In this document: piece after piece, positions 53,030 to 63,406 of the stretch
Layout: the number at the start of each line of letters is the position of its first letter
How positions within the stretch are numbered: position 1 is the first letter of the stretch
Assembly: GCA_013127575.1 (NCBI GenBank)
Contig: CP053418.1
Coordinates: 2,108,001-2,172,000, forward strand
DNA: 64,000 nt
Reading direction: 5' to 3'
Source of the DNA: Ramlibacter terrae
GTDB lineage: Bacteria; Pseudomonadota; Gammaproteobacteria; Burkholderiales; Burkholderiaceae_C
Notes under the pieces: generated by a model
Database searches by the model: none
The model's input: the letters and a program-made list of their open reading frames with translations, nothing else
What the model was told of the DNA's origin: nothing
Made by a program: the position numbers and the translations under genes

Positions 53030-53144
53030 CCGGACGCAGAGGACGCAAAGGATTCGCAGAGGACGCAAAAGAGTCAAAGAAAACTTTGAAGGTTTTCGGT
53101 TCCTTTGGCGTCCTCTGCGTAACCTTTGCGTCCTCTGCGTCCGG
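53030..53144. repeat. Long imperfect palindrome, CGCAGAGG family, copy 3
   Basis: CCGGACGCAGAGGACGCAAAG on the left and CTTTGCGTCCTCTGCGTCCGG on the right enclose a short centre. It separates fdsB and fdsA within one operon; ribosomes must resume after it. Ends in the shared GGTATCCG sequence. Confidence 0.9.
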
Positions 53145-53153
53145 TATCCGTAT

Positions 53154-54863
53154 TCAGCTGAGCTCGTGCGAAAAATACTTCACCACGCAGTCCACCGGGT
53201 TCGGCGCCGCGCCCAGGCCGCAGATCGACGCGTCGCGCATCACCTGCGACAGTTCGGCCAGCAGCGGCACGTTCCAGCGCGGCTCGTTGATCAGCGCCAG
53301 CGCCTTCGCGGTGCCGGCGCGGCAGGGCGTGCATTGGCCGCACGACTCCTCGCGGAAGAAGCGCATCAGGTTGCGCGCCGCGCCGACCGCCGTGTCCTTG
53401 TCCGACAGCACGACGACCGCCGCCGACCCGATGAAGCAGCCGTACGGCTGCAGCGTGTCGAAGTCCAGCGGGATCTCGTTCATGCTCGCCGGCAGGATGC
53501 CGCCCGAGGCGCCGCCCGGCAGGTAGCCGTAGAACTTGTGCCCGTCCAGCATGCCGCCGCAGTGCTCGTCGATCAGCTCCCCGGATCGTCGTGCCGGCGG
53601 GCGCCAGCTTGACGCCCGGGTTCTTCACGCGGCCCGACACCGAGAACGAACGCAGGCCCTTGCGGCCATTGGCGCCCCGGCTCGCGAACCAGTCGGCGCC
53701 GCGCTCCAGCAACTCGCGCACCCAGTACAGCGTCTCGAAGTTGTGTTCCAGCGTCGGCCGGCCGAACAGGCCCACCTGCGCCACGTAGGGCGGGCGCAGC
53801 CGCGGCATGCCGCGCTTGCCTTCGATGGATTCGATCATCGCGGACTCTTCGCCGCAGATGTACGCGCCGGCCCCGCGCCGCAGTTCGATGCGCGGCAGGC
53901 CGGCGGAGGGCGGGCTCGCCTGCAGCCTTTCGATCTCCTGCTGCAGCAACGCGCGGCAGCCGTGGTATTCGTCGCGCAGGTAGATGTAGATGGCTTCGAC
54001 GCCGACGACCCAGGCGGCGATCAGCATGCCTTCGAGGAAGCGGTGCGGATCGCGTTCGAGGTACACGCGGTCCTTGAAGGTGCCGGGTTCCCCTTCGTCG
54101 ATGTTCACGGCCATCAGGCGCGGCGCGGGTTCGGCGCGCACGATGCGCCATTTGCGGCCGGCCGGGAAACCGGCGCCGCCCGTGCCGCGCAGGCCCGACG
54201 ACTCCAGCGTGGCGATCACCGATTCGGCGTCGCGCTGGCCGCGCAGGCACTGCTCGAGCAGCGCATAGCCGCCCGCGGCACGGTATTGCGACAGGCCGAC
54301 ATAGCCTTCGGGATGGTGCTCGATGGATTCGGTGCGCACGGCCTCCACCACCTTCTGGGTGGTGGCGCAGGGCACGGGGTTCTGGCCGACGACGGCGGCG
54401 GGCGCCTGCTCGCAGCGGCCGATGCAGGGCGCGGCGAGCACGCGCACTTCGCGCCCGAGCAGCGCGGGCAGCTTCTGCAGCAGTTGCTGCGCGCCTGCCA
54501 TCTCGCACGAAAGGCCATCGCACACGCGCACGGTCAGTGCCTGCGGCGCGTCTTCGCCTTCGCGCACGATGTCGAAGTGGTGGTAGAAGCTCGCGACCTC
54601 GAACACTTCCGATTGCGCGAGCCGCATTTCCTGCGCCGGGGCCGCCGGTGCGCCGCCGAGAGGTGGCCGAAGCTGTCCTGCAGCAGGTGCAGGTGCTCGA
54701 TCAGCAGGTCGGCGCGGCGCGGCCGCTCGCCGAGCAGCCCGCGCACCTCGGCCAGCGCCGTGTCACCCGCGCGCCGGCCTTTCGGCCCCGGCGCTTGCGC
54801 TCCCTCAGCGGCCCCGTGGCCGCCGCGATGGGGATGATGCGGTTTCCCACACCGTCCGCTCAC
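53154..54863 (-). CDS. fdsB: Fused FdsG-FdsB, formate dehydrogenase NADH-side subunits (apparent frameshifts)
   Basis: About 570 residues. The N-terminal part is NuoE-like (EVASFYHHFDIV, VCDGLSCEMAGAQQL, APCIGRCEQAP: 2Fe-2S Cys set), and the rest NuoF-like (GLRGTGGAGFPAGRKW FMN site, NIDEGEPGTFKDR, GAYICGEESAMIESIEG, ESCGQCTPCRAGT 4Fe-4S). Separate FdsG and FdsB genes are the common form, so this looks like a fusion, although an unseen stop lost to an indel near 54655 cannot be excluded. GTG at 54863 overlaps the CoA-ligase stop (GTGA). The break near 53580 repairs to CCTGG. Confidence 0.85.
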
Positions 54864-57000
54864 AGCAGGCCCGCGGCGCGGGCCCACTGGTACTTCGCGC
54901 CCAGCACTTCCACCGGCAGTTCGGTGGAATACGCATAGGCGGGGATGCCGTTTTCGTACAGGTACTGGGCGGCTTCCTCGACTTCGACGTCGCCGGCGAG
55001 AGAGGCGACGACGGGCTTGACCTTGCCCTTCTCCTTCATCTCGTTGACGATCTGCACCATGTTGCGGGCGAAGACCATCGGCGGCGTCACGATCGTGTGC
55101 CAGTAGCCCGGGATCAGCGCGTGGACGCGGTCGTCTTCCGTGCCGAGCTTGACCGTGTTGACGTAGGTGATGGGCGGCTCGCCGCCGGTGATGTCCACCG
55201 GGTTGCCGGCCGCGCCGAACGGCGGGATGAACTTGCGGAAAGCGGCGTCGAGGTCGTCGGGCATCGGCTTGAGCAGCTTCAGGCCGTTGTCGACGCAGGC
55301 GTCGGACAGCAGCACGCCCGAACCGCCGGCGCCGGTGATGATCACGACGTTCTCGCCCTTGGGCGTCGGCAGGATAGGCACGCCGCGCGACAGCTCCAGC
55401 ATCTGGCGCAGGCTGCGCGCGCGGATCACGCCCGACTGCTTGAGCACGTCTTCGTAGATCTTGTCGTTGCCGGCCGGGGCGCCGGTGTGCGACGCGGCGG
55501 CTGACGCGCCCATCGCGGTGCGGCCGGCCTTGAGCATGATCACCGGCTTCTTCTTCGAGACGCGCTTGGCGACCTCGGCAAAGGCACGGCCGTCCTTCAG
55601 GTCTTCGGCGTGCTGCGCGATGACCTTGGTGTTCTCGTCCTGTTCGAAGAAGAGCAGCAGGTCGTCTTCGTCGATGTCCGACTTGTTGCCCAGGCCGACG
55701 ATGGCGGAGACGCCCATCTTGGCGCTGCGCGAGAAGCCGATGATGGCCATGCCGATGCCGCCGGACTGCGAGGACAGGGCGGTGGAGCCCTTGACGTCGT
55801 AGGCCGTGCAGAAGGTGGCGCACAGGTTGGACGGCGTGTAGTAGAAGCCGTAGATGTTCGGGCCCATCAGCCGGATGTTGTACTCGCGTCCGATGCGCTG
55901 CAGTTCTTCCCGGCCTTCGATGTTGCCCGTCTCGCCGAAGCCCGACGGGATCAGGATCGCGCCGGCGATCTTCTTCTCGCCGCACTCCTTGAGCGCGCTG
56001 GCGACGAACTTGGCCGGCACCGCGAACACGGCGACGTCGATCTCGTCCGGCACGTCCTTGACGCTCTTGAACGCCTTCACGCCCATGACTTCGGCGTCCT
56101 TCGGGTTGATCGGATAGATCTTGCCCCGGTAGCCGCCGTTGATGAGGTTCTTCATCACCGAGTTGCCGATCTTGCCGGCCTCGTTCGAAGCGCCGACCAC
56201 CGCCACCGCCTTCGGCTTCATGATGCGGTTCATGGACGCGACGACGTCCTTTTCTTCCGGGCGGAAGCGGGCGGGCTTCGGCGAGAAGTTCACCACGATG
56301 CGCACGTCGGCGGCGATCGCGCTGTCCTTGCTGGCGAACACCGGGTTCAGGTCCATCTCGGCGATTTCGGGGAAGTCGCTCACGAGCTGGCTGACGCGCA
56401 CGATGATGTCCTGCACGGCTTCGCGGTTCACCGCATCGCCGCCGCGCACGCCCTTGAGCATTTCCGCGGCACGGATGCCGTCCATCATGGAGGCGGCATC
56501 TTCCTGCGTGGCCGGGGCCAGGCGGAAGGTGACGTCCTTGAGCACCTCGACCAGCACGCCGCCCGGCCGAAGGCCACGAGCTTGCCGAAGCTGTCGTCGC
56601 TGATCGCGCCGACGATCACTTCCTGGCCGCCCTTGATCATCTGCTGGACCTGCACGCCCGGGATGTTGGCGTCGGCCTTGTACTTCTTCGCGTTGGCGAT
56701 GATCGTCTCGTAGGCCGTGGCGGCCTCGTCGGCGTTTTTCACGCCGACGATCACGCCGCCCGCCTCCGTCTTGTGCAGGATGTCCGGCGAGACGATCTTC
56801 ATCACCACCGGGAAGCCCATGGAGCCCGCCATCTTCGAGGCTTCGGCGCCGCTCGTGACGACGCCTTCCTTCGGCACCGAAATGCCGTAGGCCTCGCAGA
56901 CCAGCTTGCCCTCCGGTGCCGTCAGCGCATCGCGGCCCGACTGCTTGACCGTGTCGAGAACCACGGCGGACTTTCGCCTTGTCACCCGGAAGTTGCCCAT
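54860..57000 (-). CDS. ADP-forming acyl-CoA ligase family protein, ATP-grasp first (apparent frameshift)
   Basis: About 714 residues. The ATP-grasp (beta) part comes first (PEGKLVCEAYGISVPKEG, VMKIVSPDILHKTEAGGV, IKGGQEVIVGAISD), followed by CoA-binding/ligase (alpha) parts (AVAVVGASNEAGKIGNSVMKN, SSQSGGIGMAIIGFS, and the phospho-His candidate in ASHTGAPAGN). Known acetate/acyl-CoA ligases interconvert acid + CoA + ATP with acyl-CoA + ADP. Here the likely role is charging an acid (oxalate, formate or succinate) to start or sustain the oxalate cycle. The break near 56573 repairs to CCTGG. It lies between frc and fdsGB with a coupled stop/start. Confidence 0.85.
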
Positions 57001-57021
57001 GTTTGGCTCCTTGAGAAAAAA

Positions 57022-58268
57022 TCAAACGACCTTGGCTTCGCGCAGTTCGGCGATCTGGCCGGCGTCGTAGCCGAGCATCGCCAGCACTTCGTCGGTGTGC
57101 TCGCCGAGCAGCGGCGAGCGCGTCACTTCGGTGGCGCTGTCGGACAGCTTGATCGGGTTGCCGACGGTCAGGTACTTGCCGCGCGTGGGGTGGTCGACCT
57201 CGACCACCGTGCCGGTGGCGCGCAGCGACGGTTCCTCGGCGATTTCCTTCATCGAGAGGATCGGGCCGCACGGAATGTCGTACTTGTTCAGGATGTCCAT
57301 CGCCTCGAACTTGGTCTTGGTCTTGGTCCATTCCTCGATGCGCGAGAAGATCGTCTTCAGGTGCGGCAGGCGCGCCTTGGGCGTGGCGTAGCTCGGGTCG
57401 GTGATCCAGCCTTCCTCGCCGATCACCTTGCAGATCGCACCCCACACCGGCGCCTGCGTGATGAAGTAGATGTAGGCATTGGGGTCGGTCTGCCAGCCCT
57501 TGCACTTCAGGATCCAGCCCGGCTGGCCGCCGCCCGAAGCGTTGCCCGCGCGCGGCACCGCGTCGCCGAACTCCTTGTCGGGGAACTGCGGGTACTCCTG
57601 CATGACGCCGGTGCGGTCAGGCGCTGCTGGTCGCGCAGCTTGACGCGGCACAGGTTCAGCACGGCGTCCTGCATGGCGGCCAGCACGCGCTGGCCCTTGC
57701 CGGTGGTGTTGCGCTGGTAGAGCGCGGCGACGATGCCCGGGGCGGTGTGCAGGCCGGTGCCGCTGTCGCCGATCTGCGCGCCGGTGACGAGCGGCGGGCC
57801 GTCGTCGAAGCCGGTGGTGGAGGCGGCGCCGCCGGCGCACTGCGCGACGTTCTCGTAGACCTTGCAGTCCTCGTACGGGCCGGGGCCGAAGCCCTTGACC
57901 GAGGCGACGATCATGCGCGGGTTGATCTGCTGGATCTTCTCCCACGAGAAGCCCATGCGGTCGAGCGCGCCGGGCGCGAAGTTCTCGACCAGCACGTCGC
58001 ACTGCTTGATCAGCTCGATCAGCACTTCCTTGCCCTTGGGACTCTTGGTGTCGAGGGTGATGGAGCGCTTGTTGTGGTTCAGCATCGTGAAGTAGAGGCT
58101 GTCGACGTCGGGGATGTCGCGCAGCTGGCCGCGCGTGGCGTCGCCTTCGCCCGCCTTTTCCACCTTGATCACGTCGGCGCCGAACCACGCCAGCAGCTGC
58201 GTGCAGGTGGGTCCGGACTGCACGTGCGTGAAGTCGAGGATCTTGACGCCGTCGAGTGCTTTGCCCAT
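57022..58268 (-). CDS. frc: Formyl-CoA:oxalate CoA-transferase (apparent frameshift)
   Basis: About 416 residues. A class III CoA-transferase moving CoA from formyl-CoA to oxalate. Frc signatures: [35 protein letters not shown], the catalytic Asp in [14 protein letters not shown], and [18 protein letters not shown]. The break near 57615 is unresolved. The neighbour oxc makes the pair diagnostic. A repeat element lies just upstream, in the gap to oxc. Confidence 0.95.
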
Positions 58269-58320
58269 TGTTTTGCTTCCTTCAGAGTTTCAGATTCATT
58301 TCCCGAGCGCCCCTTTGGCT

Positions 58321-58393
58321 GTCATCCCGGGCTTGACCCGGGATCCATGCCCGCATGGGCGCCGCATGGATTGCGGGTCAAGCCCGCAATGAC
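58321..58393. repeat. REP-like element GTCATCCCGGG...GCAATGAC, copy 2 (reversed)
   Basis: Reverse orientation of the element at 48010-48088, with CCCGGGCTTGACCCGGGATCC and GGATTGCGGGTCAAGCCCGC. It sits between oxc and frc, inside the oxalate operon. Confidence 0.85.
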
Positions 58394-58411
58394 AGGGACA
58401 GGGTTGTGCCG

Positions 58412-60139
58412 TCAGGCCGTTTTCTTCTTCGCCATCGCCGGATTCAGCGAAGTGATGCGGCCGCTTTCCGTGCCGGCCGTCTCGTCGATGATCGCGTTGA
58501 TCAGCGTCGGCTTGCCCGAGCTCACGGCTTCGTCGAGCGCCTTCTTGAGCTGCTCGGGCGTGTCGGCGCGCACGCCGACGCCGCCGAAGGCCTGCATCAT
58601 CATTTCGTACCTGGCTTCCTTCACGAACTGCGTCGGGGCCATGGCGTCGCCGCGCGGGTTGACGTCGGTGCCCTTGTAGATGCCGTTGTTGTTGAAGATG
58701 ATCACGCAGATCGGCAGGTTGTAGCGGCAGATCGTTTCGACCTCCATGCCGCTGAAGCCGAAGGCGCTGTCGCCCTCGATCGCGATCACCGGCTTGCCGG
58801 TGGTGACGGCGGCGGCGACGGCGAAGCCCATGCCGATGCCCATGATCCCCGGTGCCGACGTCGAGGCGCTTGCGCGGCTCGTACATGTCGACGATGGAGC
58901 GCGCGAAGTCGAGCGTGTTGGCGCCTTCGTTGACGACGATCGCATCCGGCCGCGCCTTGACCGCTTCGCGGATGACGTTGAGCGCGCTGTGGAAGTTCAT
59001 CGGCGAAGGGTTCTTCGCCAGCGTCTCCGCCATCTTGGTCAGGTTCTTGTCCTTGCGCTCCGAGATCGCGCCCGTCCAGTCGGCGGGCGGCTTCTGCCAG
59101 CCCGAGCCGAGCTTCGCGTTCAGCGCGGCGATGCAGGAGCCGATGTCGCCCACCAGCGGCGCGGCGATGGCGACGTTGCTGTCGGCCTCGGTCGGCGAGA
59201 TGTCGACTGGATGAACTGCTTGCCGCCATCCTCCTTGGCGCTGCCCGCGCCCCAGGTCTTGCCCTTGCCGTGCGACAGCAGCCAGTTCAGGCGCGCGCCG
59301 ACCAGCATCACCACGTCGGCTTCGGCCAGCACGTAGGAACGTGCGGCGGACGCGGACTGGCCGTGGTTGTCCGGCAGCAGGCCCTTGGCCATCGACATCG
59401 GCAGGTAGGGGATGCCGCTCTTCTCGATGAAGCCGCGGATCTCGGCGTCGCACTGCGCGTAGGCGGCGCCCTTGCCGAGGATCACGAGCGGCTTCTTCGC
59501 GCCCTTCAGAAGCGCGACGGCGCGGTCCACGGCATCGGGGGCGGGGATCTGCTTGGGCGCCGGATCGACGACCTTGATCAGGGACTTCTTGCCGGCGTCG
59601 CGGTCGATGATCTGCGCGAACAGCTTGGCCGGCAGGTCGAGGTAGACGCCGCCGGGGCGGCCCGACAGCGCGGAGCGCACGGCGCGCGCGATGCCGACGC
59701 CGATGTCTTCGGCGTGCAGCACGCGGAAGGCGGCCTTGCACAGCGGCTTGGCGATGGCCAGCTGGTCCATCTCCTCGTAGTCGCCTTGCTGCAGGTCGAC
59801 GATCTCGCGCTCGCTGGAGCCGGAGATGAGGATCATCGGGAAGCAGTTGGTGGTGGCGTTCGCCAGCGCCGTCAGGCCGTTGAGGAAGCCGGGGGCCGAT
59901 ACCGTGAAGCAGATGCCGGGCTTCTGCGTGAGGAAGCCGGCGGCCGCGGCGGCGTTGCCGGCGTGCTGTTCGTGGCGGAAGGAGATGACCTTCATGCCCT
60001 CGGCCTGCGCGATGCGCAGGAAGTCCGTGATCGGGATTCCGGGCAGGGCGAAGATGGTGTCGATGTCGTTGAGCTTCAGTGCGTCGATGACGAGGTGGAA
60101 GCCGTCGATCGTTTCGCGTTCCAGCGTTTCGGTGGTCAT
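58412..60139 (-). CDS. oxc: Oxalyl-CoA decarboxylase (apparent frameshifts)
   Basis: About 577 residues. A ThDP enzyme turning oxalyl-CoA into formyl-CoA and CO2. Signatures: [19 protein letters not shown], the catalytic Glu in [17 protein letters not shown], and the ThDP motif [20 protein letters not shown]...[14 protein letters not shown]. One break near 59212 repairs to CCAGG; another near 58856 corresponds to the lost GTWGIMG region. Its promoter region is shared with the divergent Crp/Fnr-type gene and holds an FNR-like box. First gene of the oxalate operon. Confidence 0.95.
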
Positions 60140-60195
60140 GGCGTGGCCCGGGTTTGTGTGCGGGCTATGATAGGAATCGGGCCCTGCTTTCACTC

Positions 60196-60209
60196 TTGAC
60201 TGCGGTCAA
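60196..60209. promoter_or_regulatory. FNR/Crp-type box between oxc and its divergent regulator
   Basis: TTGAC-TGCG-GTCAA, a perfect inverted repeat in the 92-base divergent gap. It could be bound by the neighbouring Crp/Fnr-family protein to control both oxc and itself. Confidence 0.65.
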
Positions 60210-60231
60210 CTTTCGGGAATTTCGCTGCTTC

Positions 60232-60840
60232 ATGTCATCGATCGAAGACCATCCCGAGCGCAACGTCATTCGCGTGCAGCTGGCGCACAACCCGGTGCTC
60301 AAGGGGATGAGCGTGGGCCAGATGGCGGAACTCGAACCGCAGCTGGTGGTGGTCGATTGCCAGAAGGGCGAGGCGCTGCTGCACCGGGGCGTGCACGAGA
60401 TGGAGCAGTACTTCATCCTCGAAGGCATCTTGAAGCGCGTGGTGAGCAACCAGGAGGCCAAGGAAATGATCCTGCGCTTCGCCGACGAAGGGCAGATCGA
60501 AACCAGCTACGCCGCATGGCGCCTCGGGACGCCGGCTCCCTACAGCATCGTGTGCGTGACGCGCGCCCGCGTCGCCAAGCTGCCGCTGCGCGATTGGGCC
60601 GCCTTCCTCGAGAGGCACCGGGGGCTGAAGCAATCGTTCGAATACGAAGTGATGCACCACATGAGCGAGGTGATGGCGCACACCATCACGCTGCACCTGC
60701 TGGACGCGCCTGGCCGCGTGAAGCGTTTCCTGCGCAAGCATCCCGAATTGTTCGACCGGATTCCCAAGAAGGAACTGGCGTCTTATCTCAATCTTTCGGC
60801 GGAGACGCTGAGTCGTCTCAAGCAGCGGGGGAAGATCTAG
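60232..60840 (+). CDS. Crp/Fnr-family transcriptional regulator
   Basis: Intact 202-residue protein. An N-terminal cyclic-nucleotide-binding-like barrel (KGEALLHRGVHEMEQYFILEGILKRVV) and a C-terminal winged helix (IPKKELASYLNLSAETLSRLKQRGKI). It lacks the four-Cys iron-sulfur pattern of FNR, so it probably senses a small molecule, possibly a CoA ester. Divergent from the oxalate operon across a TTGAC/GTCAA box; a direct regulator of it. Confidence 0.9.
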   Translation: MSSIEDHPERNVIRVQLAHNPVLKGMSVGQMAELEPQLVVVDCQKGEALLHRGVHEMEQYFILEGILKRVVSNQEAKEMILRFADEGQIETSYAAWRLGTPAPYSIVCVTRARVAKLPLRDWAAFLERHRGLKQSFEYEVMHHMSEVMAHTITLHLLDAPGRVKRFLRKHPELFDRIPKKELASYLNLSAETLSRLKQRGKI

Positions 60841-60865
60841 TCGCCGATGAAAACGGGAGCGGGAA

Positions 60866-61000
60866 CCTTTGAACGCAGAGGGCGCGGAGAGGGCGCAGAA
60901 AACGCGGAAGGATCCAGAAGGAAGCGCAAAAGCCTGCCTTCCCTTTTTCGGAAGTCCTTCTGCGACTTCTGCGAAACCTCTGCGCCCTCTGCGTTCAAGG
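60866..61000. repeat. Long imperfect palindrome, CGCAGAGG family, copy 4
   Basis: CCTTTGAACGCAGAGGGCG on the left and CTCTGCGTTCAAGGG on the right; the outer flanks also pair (CGGGAGCGG 60854-60862 and CCGCTCCCG 61006-61014). It lies between convergent genes and could terminate both. Confidence 0.9.
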
Positions 61001-61016
61001 GTATCCGCTCCCGCCT

Positions 61017-61848
61017 TCAGGTCTTCGAATGCGTGAACCGCCGCGTGATCGACATCAGCCGCAGCTGGTTGTCGACGTGGCCCGTGCCCACCACGGTGGT
61101 CGCGACCCGTTCCGTTTCCATGCGCTCGGTCTCGTTCAGCACGATGCCCGACAGCACCGTGCGGCCGTCGCGTGAATCGATGTGCACGTCGACGTCGCTG
61201 GTGGACTCGTTGGCCTTGAGCGCCGCGCGCACCTTGGCGCTCAGCGCAAGCCCGGCCAGCACGGCGCGCGATGCGTCGGTTTCGGCGAACTCGGGCCGCG
61301 CCGCAAGCGCCACGATCTGCGCCACGCAGCTGTCGACCGAGACGCGATCGGTGTTCAGCACCATGTCGTAGAGCAGCGGATCGCCCCGGGTGACGCCGAA
61401 TTGCGCGTTCATGCGCGCCGCGTGCGCGGCGTCGCTGCGCTTCACTTCCGCTTCGGCGGCGTCGCGGTCGTCGGTGCCGAGGTGGTCCATCAGCCAGTCG
61501 ACGCGCTTTTCCAGAGGCCGCGTGACACGCACGCGCACCACGTGCTGCACGGGGCGCAGCAGGCAGGTGGCGCCCCAGCCGCGCAGGATGACGTTGCCTC
61601 GCGTGGCCTGCGCCAGCACTTCCTCGGCGCTGTAGAGGGCGACCTGCTGCTTGTCCATCGACAGCCGCTCGACCAGGCCCACCTTGCCTTCGCGCAGCCG
61701 GCGGATCAGGCTGGGCGCGACCTGCATGCGGTCGGCGACGTTCTCGACGACCTCGTTGCGCATCACGGCCGGCCGGCCGTCTCGGCGAGCCGCAGGGCCA
61801 CGTCCTTGGCCAGCGAGCCCATTTCCGGGTGAGGGCGATGACCGGCAT
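61017..61848 (-). CDS. Cytidylate-kinase-like protein with C-terminal BON domain (apparent frameshifts)
   Basis: About 278 residues after repair. The N-terminal part resembles Cytidylate_kin2-type nucleotide-kinase-like domains (MPVIALTREMGSLAKDVALRLAE after repair, then a helical region with HVVRVRVTRPLEKRVDWL). The C-terminal 70 residues form a BON domain (LSAKVRAALKANESTSDVDVHI, GRTVLSGIVLNETERMETERVA). BON domains usually bind phospholipids in the periplasm, so their fusion to a kinase-like domain is unusual. Breaks near 61824 (a missing G) and 61775 lie in G/C runs. It follows tctA, one base after its stop. Function unknown. Confidence 0.65.
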
Positions 61849-61849
61849 C

Positions 61850-63376
61850 TCAGTCCACCGGTTGCTCGGCGGCGAAGGCGCTGGGCTTGGGTTGCCGCAC
61901 CTTGGCGACCAGGCGCGAGAGCAGCGGCCAGAACAGCAGGATGAGGGCAGGCCGGTGATGCTGCCCACCAGCCCGTTCGACATCATGATCGACAGGTCGC
62001 CCTGCGACAGCAGCATCGACTGGCGGAACGCGTCTTCGGCCTTGTCGCCGAGCACCAGCGCCAGCACCAGCGGCGCCAGCGGGTAATCGAGCTTCTTGAA
62101 GGCGTAGCCGACCACGCCGAACAGCATCATCAGCCAGATGTCGAGCAATGCCGTGTGCACCGTGTACGCGCCGATCGCGCAGATCACCACGATGATGGGC
62201 GCGATGATCGAGAACGGGATGCGCAGGATGGAGGCGAACAGCGGCACCGTGGTCAGCACCACGATCAGCCCCGCCGGGTTGCCCGGTACATGGAGGCGAT
62301 CAGGCCCCAGACGAAGTCCTTCTGCTCGGTGAACAGCAGCGGGCCGGGTTGCAGGCCCCAGATCAGCAGGCCGCCGAGCAGCACCGCGGCGGTGGGCGAG
62401 CCGGGGATGCCGAGCGTGAGCATCGGGAGCAGGGCGCTGGTGCCGGCGGCGTGGGCGGCGGTCTCGGGCGCGATCACGCCTTCCATCTCGCCGGTGCCGA
62501 ACTTCGCGCCGTTGCGCGACATCTTCTTGGCCAGGCCGTAAGCCATGAACGAGGCCGGCGTGGCGCCGCCGGGCGTGACGCCCATCCAGATGCCGACCAG
62601 TGAACTGCGCACGCTGGTGGCCCAGTAGCCGGGCAGCTTCTTCCAGGTTTCCAGCACCACCTTCGGGCTGATCTTGGCCGTCTTGCCGGAGAAGGCCGGG
62701 CCTTCTTCCATCGACAGCAGGATCTCGCCGATGCCGAACAGGCCGATCACCGCGATCAGGAAGTCGAAGCCGCGCATCAGTTCCGAGATGCCGAAGGTCA
62801 GGCGCAGCTGGCCGGTGACGGTGTCCATGCCGACGGTGGCCAGCGCGAAGCCGATCATCATCGAGGCCAGCGTCTTGAAGGGCGAGCCCTTGCCCATGCC
62901 GACGAAGCTGCAGAACGTGAGCAGGTAGACGGCGAAGAATTCGGGCGGGCCGAACTTGAGCGCGAACTTCGCGACCAGCGGCGCCAGGAAGGTGATCATC
63001 ACCACGGCGACGAAGGCGCCGACGAACGACGAGGTGAAAGCGGCGGTCAGCGCCTCGCCGGCGCGTCCTTCCTGCGCCATCGGGTAGCCATCGAAGGTGG
63101 TCGCCACCGACCACGGCTCGCCCGGGATGTTGAACAGGATGGAGGTGATGGCGCCGCCGAACAGCGCCCCCAGTAGATGCAAGACAGCATGATGATCGCC
63201 GAGGTGGGCGACATCGAGAACGTCAACGGCAGCAGGATGGCCACCCCGTTGGCGCCGCCCGTGCCGGGCAGCACGCCGATCAGCACCCCGAGCAGGATGC
63301 CCACCAGCATGAGGAGCATGTTCATCGGCGTCAGGATCACGCTGAAGCCGTGGAACAGGGCGCTGATCTCGTTCAT
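61850..63376 (-). CDS. tctA: TctA, large permease subunit of a tripartite tricarboxylate transporter (apparent frameshifts)
   Basis: About 510 residues with about ten or more membrane helices. Family motifs: GILLGVLIGVLPGTGGANGVAILLPLTF, IPGEPWSVATTFDGYPMAQEG, and MLTLGIPGSPTAAVLLGGLLIWGL. It is the large membrane channel subunit for carboxylate uptake. Breaks near 61937, 62284 and 63175 repair to CCTGG. It lies downstream of tctB and tctC in the usual order and may serve the unpaired Bug receptors elsewhere in the window. Confidence 0.95.
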
Positions 63377-63406
63377 GGAAACTGCCTTGTCTCTGGAGTT
63401 ATGGGG

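Noticed and set aside
60235..63114. A 959-residue minus-strand reading frame
   Set aside because: It passes antisense to the Crp/Fnr-type gene and out of frame through the BON and tctA genes. Real motifs lie in other frames.
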